A DNA stretch of 10,966 bases from Gammaproteobacteria bacterium. Lineage in GTDB: Bacteria; Pseudomonadota; Gammaproteobacteria; S012-40. The stretch lies in assembly GCA_029879945.1 (NCBI GenBank), contig JAOUPJ010000106.1, positions 1-10,966 of the forward strand, in the 5' to 3' direction. The notes under the pieces were generated by a model. It had not been told where the DNA came from, made no database searches, and saw only the letters and a program-made list of their open reading frames with translations. The translations under genes and the position numbers were made by a program. Shown here piece by piece: positions 5,944-10,966 of the stretch (within the stretch, counting starts at the first letter, position 1; every line of letters begins with the position of its first letter).

Positions 5944-6909
5944 ATGAATATTAAGCAACTGCGCTATGTATTTGAAATTGCTAATAATGGATTCAATATC
6001 TCTTTGGCCGCTGAGAGCTTGTTCACCACGCAACCGGGCGTGAGTACGCAGTTAAAACTGCTGGAAGACGAGTTGGGTACCAGTATTTTTATCCGCCACG
6101 GCAAGCGCGTCACGGGTCTAACGGAGGCGGGTGAGCGGGTGTTGGCCTACGCAGGCGAGGTTTTGCTGAATGTCAGCTCGATTCGAAACATCGGTCTGGA
6201 ATATTCAAAAGAAGACCGGGGAACCCTGTCTATTGCGACTACGCACACGCAAGCGCGATATGCCTTGCCCAAAACAGTCTCCGAATTTGCCAAGCGCTTT
6301 CCCAGAGTTCGCTTGCGTATCCATCAGGGAAACCCGTCCCAGATCTGTGAAATGGTGGTGCGTGGTGAGGCCGATTTCGTCATTGCGACTGAGTCCATTG
6401 CAGACTACGAACAACTTTTGATGTTGCCGGTGTATCGTTGGAACCGTTGTGTAGTGGCCCCGCCCGATCATCCGATACTTGCCGAGCAGCCGTTGACACT
6501 GGAAACCATCGCCGATTATCCCATCATCACCTATGATTTTGCGTTCGCGGGTCGCTCTGTCATTAATAAGGCATTCAATTTGGCGGGGATCAAACCCAAT
6601 ATTGTCCTGACCGCTATCGATTCGGATGTAATTAAACATTATGTGGAATTGGGAATGGGGGTCGGATTGCTGGCGCACATGGCCTTTGACGAGCACAAAG
6701 ACCAGAATCTTCGCGCGGCGGATGTCTCCCATCTCTTCGATTACAGCACCACAAGCATAGGCGTGCGCCGAGGCCGCTATCTGCGTCGCTATATGTATGA
6801 CTTTATCGAGATGTTTGCACCGAACTACAAGCGTGAGGCCATCGCCGGGAAACTTCGTCCCGGAAGTAGTATTCCGGTCTTTGAGGAAGAAAACCTGCCC
6901 TTGCGTTAG
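5944..6909 (+). CDS. cysB: LysR-type transcriptional regulator CysB
   Basis: A 321-residue cytoplasmic DNA-binding regulator, close in length to E. coli CysB (324). In E. coli CysB activates sulfate-assimilation genes with N-acetylserine as inducer and represses its own gene. The winged helix-turn-helix occupies about 1-60: MNIKQLRYVFEI, then TTQPGVSTQLKLLEDELG. The effector domain opens with the CysB-typical IATTHTQARYALP and continues through HQGNPSQI, VYRWNRCVV, PDHPIL, and a late ATDSDVIK-like block (AIDSDVIKHYVELGMGVG). The C-terminal RRYMYDFIEMFAP closely matches E. coli CysB. The ATG at 5944 aligns with the E. coli start, yet no Shine-Dalgarno precedes it (AT-rich TATAATTTAGTAT). It is divergent from the transporter-sulfite reductase-cysH operon, its likely target. 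Its stop overlaps that of the convergent acyltransferase. The identification is strong. Confidence 0.95.
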   Translation: MNIKQLRYVFEIANNGFNISLAAESLFTTQPGVSTQLKLLEDELGTSIFIRHGKRVTGLTEAGERVLAYAGEVLLNVSSIRNIGLEYSKEDRGTLSIATTHTQARYALPKTVSEFAKRFPRVRLRIHQGNPSQICEMVVRGEADFVIATESIADYEQLLMLPVYRWNRCVVAPPDHPILAEQPLTLETIADYPIITYDFAFAGRSVINKAFNLAGIKPNIVLTAIDSDVIKHYVELGMGVGLLAHMAFDEHKDQNLRAADVSHLFDYSTTSIGVRRGRYLRRYMYDFIEMFAPNYKREAIAGKLRPGSSIPVFEEENLPLR

Positions 6910-7829
6910 TAAGACGAATCATAAAAAGACTGGTCCGAACGATCAGGCCTGCGTCTGAAACGTTGGTAACTCCACAGGTATTGTTCCGGTAGCAAACGAA
7001 TCTGATGCTCAACTTCCTTATTCATGGCGACGAGTGAAGCGTGTAAGTTCGGGTCACGTAAGCCTTCCACAGGCGGGGAGAACCGGATATGAAAGCCTTT
7101 ACCATTTGGTAGGCGTTCGCCAACGGTGCTGAGTACAACGGCATCGCATTTTTTCAAAAGCTTTGAGGTAAGTGTCATGGTGACCGCGTCTATGCCAAAC
7201 AAGGGGGCAAACTCGCCTGCTTCATAACCGGGGTCCTGATCAGGTAATACGCCTATCGTCTCGCCCCGCTTTAAGGCTTGCAGTAAGGCGCGTACCCCGT
7301 GAATATCCGCAGGTACCGGTTGATTACCTTGCTTGGAGCGACCTTTTGCCATGATCTTGCCCAGGCTTTTGATCCGGTGTTCTCGAAACAGAGTGGTCAT
7401 AGGGTAATGCGTAGAAACATAAAAGCCCACCATTTCCCAACTTCCAATGTGGGGAGTCATTATAATCACGCCCTTTCCCTGTTCCTGGGCGGCCCTGACA
7501 TGCTCTTCACCCTCAACAGACTGGATCAGTTTGGCGACCCTCTCAGCGGGCCACATCCACATGGCTGCCGTTTCGGTAAAGCCCCGTGCCGTTTCCATGA
7601 GGCTGTTTTTAATAAGTTTTTCCTGCTCCTCTTTGCTCAGCTCAGGAAGACAAGCCTGTACGTTCCGTCGCGTGGTGGCCAGCAACTTATTAGGCAGCCA
7701 ATACAAGGCGCGGCCGATTAATCCGCCCAGCCGGTAGTTTTGCCGGAAAGAAAGCCAGGAAATTCCCTTGATAACGATGCCAATGAATGGCTCGCGCAAG
7801 GCATAGCGAAGTCGCTTAGTTAAAGACAT
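6906..7829 (-). CDS. LpxL/HtrB-family lipid A biosynthesis acyltransferase
   Basis: A 307-residue inner-membrane-associated enzyme expected to add a secondary acyl chain, typically laurate or a similar fatty acid from acyl-ACP, to Kdo2-lipid IVA. A hydrophobic N-terminal stretch (about 14-45) fits the membrane anchor. The catalytic H-x4-E motif is HIGSWE (His127, Glu132) after GKGVIIMTP. LPDQDPG (195-201) and the C-terminal YLWSYQRFRRRP (284-295) are family hallmarks. Length equals the family norm of about 300. Start is the ATG at 7829, with only weak Shine-Dalgarno likeness upstream (TGATGG). It converges on cysB with a 4-base overlap of the stops and diverges from the rhodanese gene. Which paralogue it is (LpxL, LpxM, LpxP) cannot be settled by eye, so no symbol is given. 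Confidence 0.93.
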   Translation of the reverse strand: MSLTKRLRYALREPFIGIVIKGISWLSFRQNYRLGGLIGRALYWLPNKLLATTRRNVQACLPELSKEEQEKLIKNSLMETARGFTETAAMWMWPAERVAKLIQSVEGEEHVRAAQEQGKGVIIMTPHIGSWEMVGFYVSTHYPMTTLFREHRIKSLGKIMAKGRSKQGNQPVPADIHGVRALLQALKRGETIGVLPDQDPGYEAGEFAPLFGIDAVTMTLTSKLLKKCDAVVLSTVGERLPNGKGFHIRFSPPVEGLRDPNLHASLVAMNKEVEHQIRLLPEQYLWSYQRFRRRPDRSDQSFYDSSY

Positions 7830-7885
7830 TTGCCATCAAAATCCAAATACTTAGGGTCAAACTAACTCCCATCCGCGAGGTATAG

Positions 7886-7899
7886 GCGCTATAATGCGC
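7886..7899 (+). promoter_or_regulatory. Candidate -10 element for the rhodanese gene, flanked by GCGC
   Basis: A perfect TATAAT (7890-7895) is bracketed by GCGC on both sides (7886-7889, 7896-7899). I found no good -35 hexamer at the right distance. If used, transcription would start near 7902 with a leader of about 58 bases. A GC-rich segment just after the -10 is typical of stringently controlled promoters. The ATG at 7894 lies inside the hexamer, so it could not be a start codon of such a transcript. Confidence 0.45.
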
Positions 7900-7919
7900 G
7901 GTTTCGTTATAAGAAACGG

Positions 7920-7944
7920 TAGGCCCAGGATAGATCATGGCCTA
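7920..7944 (+). other. Short inverted repeat in the rhodanese leader
   Basis: TAGGCC (7920-7925) and GGCCTA (7939-7944) could pair in the mRNA as a 6-bp stem with a 13-base loop. Its 3' arm abuts the Shine-Dalgarno sequence AGAGGA, sharing base 7944, so folding could affect translation. No T-run follows, so it is not a terminator. A stem this short may be chance. Confidence 0.25.
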
Positions 7945-7949
7945 GAGGA
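7944..7949 (+). promoter_or_regulatory. Shine-Dalgarno sequence deciding the rhodanese start
   Basis: AGAGGA lies 10 bases before the ATG at 7960. The in-frame ATG at 7894 has no comparable purine run and falls within the likely -10 element, so 7960 is preferred. Confidence 0.6.
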
Positions 7950-7959
7950 TAGTGATTAC

Positions 7960-8379
7960 ATGAGCAAAATCAAGTCCCTTACTGCCAAAGAGGCGATGGC
8001 GCTGCTGGAAAAAACACCCAGTGCGGTACTGATAGACGTGCGCTCGTCTATGGAATTCATTTTTGTTGGCCATCCACTCAACGCCATTAATATCCCCTGG
8101 ATAGACGAGCCGGATTGGAAAGTGAATCCCAATTTTGTCAAAGAGGTACGCCGCGTGATGTTGGGCGGTGCCACCTGCACCGAAGAGGGCTGTGCCCCCA
8201 TACTCCTAATTTGCCGCAGTGGTCGTCGGTCTATGGAGGCGGGCGAATTGCTTGTAGAAGAAGGTTTCGCTGAGGTCTTCAATATTGAAGGGGGCTTCGA
8301 AGGACCCCTGGACGAGAAACACCACCGAAGTACGGTCGCGGGTTGGCGATATGATGGGCTTCCTTGGGAACAATGTTAG
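7960..8379 (+). CDS. Single-domain rhodanese-like sulfurtransferase
   Basis: A 139-residue, probably cytoplasmic protein; no signal peptide is seen from this start. The rhodanese fold is complete: SAVLIDVRSSMEF (21-33), GHPLNAINIPW (37-47), then the active-site loop CRSGRRS with the persulfide-bearing Cys85 (85-91), and FNIEGGFEGPLD near the end. An insertion of about 20 residues between the second block and the active site holds two more cysteines (TCTEEGC, Cys73 and Cys78). The C-terminus ends GLPWEQC. Rhodaneses move sulfane sulfur to acceptors such as cyanide or protein thiols; the partner here is unknown. The frame extends to 7894, but the downstream ATG has the better ribosome site. It is divergent from the acyltransferase and 53 bases upstream of metH on the same strand. 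Confidence 0.88.
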   Translation: MSKIKSLTAKEAMALLEKTPSAVLIDVRSSMEFIFVGHPLNAINIPWIDEPDWKVNPNFVKEVRRVMLGGATCTEEGCAPILLICRSGRRSMEAGELLVEEGFAEVFNIEGGFEGPLDEKHHRSTVAGWRYDGLPWEQC

Positions 8380-8432
8380 GCTCTCCGGGTTCTTGCCTTT
8401 AATTCATACAATATTTCATCGAGACAGGTTTA

Positions 8433-10966
8433 ATGACTAATTCAGTTTATGCTCTTCTAGAAGAACAAATAAAAAAGCGAATCCTAATTATCGATGGCGC
8501 CATGGGCACCATGATACAGCGTCACCAATTGGCTGAGTCTGATTACCGAGGTGAACGATTCAAGGACTGGCCCAGTGAACTAAAGGGCAATAATGACCTT
8601 TTAGCGTTAACACAGCCCGATATTATTTCAGATATACACAGAGCCTATCTGGAAGCGGGCGCTGATATTATCGAGACCAATACCTTCAATGCCAACTCCA
8701 TTTCCATGGCCGACTACCACATGGAAGAATTGGTCTATGAACTAAATGTTGAAGCGACCAAATTGGTTCGCGCTGCCTGTGACGAGTTCACCCAACGAGA
8801 TCCGAGTAAACCCCGTTTCGTGGCAGGTGTGTTGGGCCCCACTTCACGAAGCGCCAGCATTTCACCCGATGTCAACGATCCCAGTGTACGTAATATTACC
8901 TTTGATCAATTAGTGGAGTCATACACTGAGGCAACACGTGGATTGGTCGATGGGGGTGCCGACATCATCTTGATTGAAACCATCTTCGATACGCTGAATG
9001 CCAAGGCGGCTGCCTATGCCGTCGATAAATTTTTTGAAGACCAAAATGTCAGTCTCCCTGTGATGATATCCGGCACAATCACGGATGCCAGTGGTAGAAC
9101 ATTATCGGGACAAACAACGGAGGCCTTTTACAATTCTTTGCGACACGCCAAGCCCATCAGTATAGGGCTCAATTGCGCGCTGGGGCCCGATATGTTGCGC
9201 CCGTACGTCGAAGAAATGTCGCGTGTTTCTGAATTTTTCGTTAACACACATCCCAATGCAGGCTTGCCCAATGAGTTTGGTGAGTATGACTTGTCGCCTG
9301 AAGATATGGCGGCCGATGTGAAAGAATGGGCCGAGAGCGGCTTCATCAATATCATTGGTGGTTGCTGTGGTACCTCACCTGATCATATTCGCTGTATCGC
9401 AGAAGCAATGAATGGGGTTAAACCCCGTCAAAAACCCAGGATTCCTGTCGCCACTCGCCTAAGTGGACTAGAACCAGTTAGCATCGATGAGAATAGTCTT
9501 TTTGTGAATGTGGGTGAACGTACCAATGTGACAGGCTCCGCGCGCTTTAAACGTCTTATACTCGAAAACGAATTTGATACTGCATTAGAGGTGGCGCGTG
9601 AGCAAGTAGAGAACGGCGCGCAAATTATCGATATCAATATGGATGAGGGCATGTTGGATGGTGTGGCCGCCATGGTCGAGTTCCTTAACCGTGTTGCCAC
9701 CGAACCTGATATCGCACGTGTACCCATTATGGTGGATTCTTCCAAATGGGAAATTATTGAAGAAGGTCTCAAGTGCATACAAGGCAAGGGTATCGTCAAC
9801 TCCATCAGTCTGAAAGAAGGTGAAGAGGCCTTCTTGGAACATGCCAAAAAGGTAAGACGATATGGCGCAGCTGTGATTATCATGGCATTTGATGAAACCG
9901 GACAAGCCGATACCGAAGCGCGCAAGGTTGAGATCTGTACCCGTTCTTATAATCTACTCCGGGAAAAACTGGATTTTCCACCTGAAGACATCATCTTTGA
10001 TCCCAATATCTTTGCTGTGGCAACAGGTATTGAAGAGCACAACAATTATGGCGTGGACTTTATCGAAGCAACGCGCAAGATCAAAAAGACCCTGCCTTAT
10101 GCGTCTATCTCCGGCGGCGTTTCGAATGTTTCTTTCTCATTCCGTGGAAACAACCCAGTACGCGAAGCCATACATGCCGTCTTTCTTTATCATGCCATCA
10201 AGGCGGGTATGGATATGGGGATTGTCAATGCAGGTCAGTTAGCACTTTATGATGATCTGCCCGCAGAGTTGCGAGAGCGTGTTGAAGACGTGGTCCTCAA
10301 TCGGCGCGACGATGCCACAGATAGACTGATGGAGATTGCAGACAAGTATCGCGGTGATGGTACAACCCAGAAGAAAGAGGACTTGGCCTGGCGAGAATGG
10401 CCTGTTAACGAGCGCTTGTCACACGCTTTGGTCAAAGGTATCGATGCTTTCATCGAAGAAGATACCGAACAGGCAAGACAAGAAGCCAAGAGACCCATCG
10501 AAGTGATCGAGGGCCCCCTCATGAACGGCATGAATACCGTCGGCGATCTCTTTGGCGACGGAAAAATGTTTTTGCCCCAGGTGGTTAAATCAGCGCGCGT
10601 CATGAAAAAGGCAGTGGCCTATCTAATACCTTACATCGAAGCAGAAAAGGAAGAAGGTGCCAAGGCAGCGGGCAAAATTTTAATGGCGACCGTTAAAGGT
10701 GATGTGCATGATATTGGTAAAAATATCGTCGGTGTTGTCTTGCAATGTAATAACTTTGAGGTCATTGACCTGGGCGTGATGGTGCCTGCGCAAAAGATTT
10801 TAGAAGAAGCACAGAAACACGATGTGGATATTATTGGTCTATCAGGCTTGATTACACCAAGTCTGGAGGAGATGTCGCACCTTTCCAAAGAAATGCAGCG
10901 CCTCAACTTTAATGTGCCATTGTTGATTGGTGGTGCCACCACATCTCGAGCGCATACAGCCCTAAA
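8433..10966 (+). CDS. metH: Cobalamin-dependent methionine synthase, 3'-truncated by the window edge
   Basis: Transfers a methyl group from methyltetrahydrofolate via cobalamin to homocysteine, forming methionine. 844 codons are visible with no stop or frameshift; E. coli MetH has about 1,227 residues. Domains in order: homocysteine-binding barrel (about 1-325), opening RILIIDGAMGTMIQ, with zinc ligands Cys248 (GLNCALGPD) and Cys311/Cys312 (GGCCGT); folate-binding barrel from FVNVGERTN (357-365) to about 620; the four-helix cap (about 655-740); then the start of the cobalamin domain with DVHDIGKN, whose His759 is the lower axial cobalt ligand. GLSGLITPS follows. The rest of that domain and the reactivation domain, which binds S-adenosylmethionine, lie outside. 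AGGT lies just before the ATG. The 53-base gap upstream is too short for a cobalamin riboswitch, and I see no MetJ-like box in it. Confidence 0.97.
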   Translation, partial: MTNSVYALLEEQIKKRILIIDGAMGTMIQRHQLAESDYRGERFKDWPSELKGNNDLLALTQPDIISDIHRAYLEAGADIIETNTFNANSISMADYHMEELVYELNVEATKLVRAACDEFTQRDPSKPRFVAGVLGPTSRSASISPDVNDPSVRNITFDQLVESYTEATRGLVDGGADIILIETIFDTLNAKAAAYAVDKFFEDQNVSLPVMISGTITDASGRTLSGQTTEAFYNSLRHAKPISIGLNCALGPDMLRPYVEEMSRVSEFFVNTHPNAGLPNEFGEYDLSPEDMAADVKEWAESGFINIIGGCCGTSPDHIRCIAEAMNGVKPRQKPRIPVATRLSGLEPVSIDENSLFVNVGERTNVTGSARFKRLILENEFDTALEVAREQVENGAQIIDINMDEGMLDGVAAMVEFLNRVATEPDIARVPIMVDSSKWEIIEEGLKCIQGKGIVNSISLKEGEEAFLEHAKKVRRYGAAVIIMAFDETGQADTEARKVEICTRSYNLLREKLDFPPEDIIFDPNIFAVATGIEEHNNYGVDFIEATRKIKKTLPYASISGGVSNVSFSFRGNNPVREAIHAVFLYHAIKAGMDMGIVNAGQLALYDDLPAELRERVEDVVLNRRDDATDRLMEIADKYRGDGTTQKKEDLAWREWPVNERLSHALVKGIDAFIEEDTEQARQEAKRPIEVIEGPLMNGMNTVGDLFGDGKMFLPQVVKSARVMKKAVAYLIPYIEAEKEEGAKAAGKILMATVKGDVHDIGKNIVGVVLQCNNFEVIDLGVMVPAQKILEEAQKHDVDIIGLSGLITPSLEEMSHLSKEMQRLNFNVPLLIGGATTSRAHTAL

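Noticed and set aside
7894..7959. An N-terminal extension of the rhodanese from the ATG at 7894
   Set aside because: That ATG overlaps a perfect TATAAT, while the ATG at 7960 has AGAGGA upstream and begins where the domain begins.
8380..8432. A cobalamin or S-adenosylmethionine riboswitch upstream of metH
   Set aside because: Only 53 bases are available and no conserved aptamer core is visible; a weak TACAAT at 8407-8412 lacks a -35 partner.
9128..10942. Several minus-strand and out-of-frame open frames of 100-165 codons inside metH
   Set aside because: They lie opposite or across a continuous, highly conserved MetH frame and show no recognisable motifs.

Overview
The window looks like a piece of a gammaproteobacterial chromosome with an ordinary housekeeping gene set centred on assimilatory sulfur metabolism. 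This rests on close resemblance, judged from memory, of HemF, CysB, the LpxL-type acyltransferase and MetH to their Escherichia coli counterparts. An LpxL-type lipid A acyltransferase also implies a Gram-negative envelope. The 4Fe-4S-type APS reductase, the TusA-fused sulfite reductase and a rhodanese of the kind seen in sulfur bacteria suggest a sulfur-oxidising or sulfur-adapted lineage. That last point is inference. I see no mobile elements, RNA genes, CRISPR arrays or long repeats. The genome is tightly packed, with no gene-free stretch over about 155 bases.

Layout. Bases 1-650 hold the 3' part of hemF (aerobic coproporphyrinogen III oxidase), which overlaps by ATGA a gene for a tetraheme c-type lipoprotein with a degenerate metallophosphatase-like N-terminus (647-1957). 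Converging on it from the minus strand is a three-gene operon: a TauE/SafE (TSUP) anion transporter (5791-5039), a 777-residue sulfite reductase hemoprotein with an extra helical segment and a C-terminal TusA domain (5029-2696), and an APS reductase CysH (2682-1954). Divergent from the operon is cysB (5944-6909). The 152-base gap between them holds two overlapping dyads, a plausible cysB promoter and a minus-strand intrinsic-terminator-like hairpin with an alternative competing hairpin. cysB converges on an LpxL/HtrB-family acyltransferase (7829-6906). Divergent from that is a single-domain rhodanese (7960-8379), followed by metH (8433 to the window end, cut inside its cobalamin domain).

How the genes fit together. 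APS is reduced to sulfite by CysH, the hemoprotein reduces sulfite to sulfide, the TSUP protein probably moves sulfate or sulfite, and CysB is the expected activator. MetH is a downstream user of reduced sulfur, as homocysteine. ATP sulfurylase, a CysJ-type flavoprotein and cysteine synthase are not in the window. The most notable items are the sulfite reductase-TusA fusion with cysteine quartets in both halves, the possible attenuator in its operon leader, and the metallophosphatase-like tetraheme lipoprotein.
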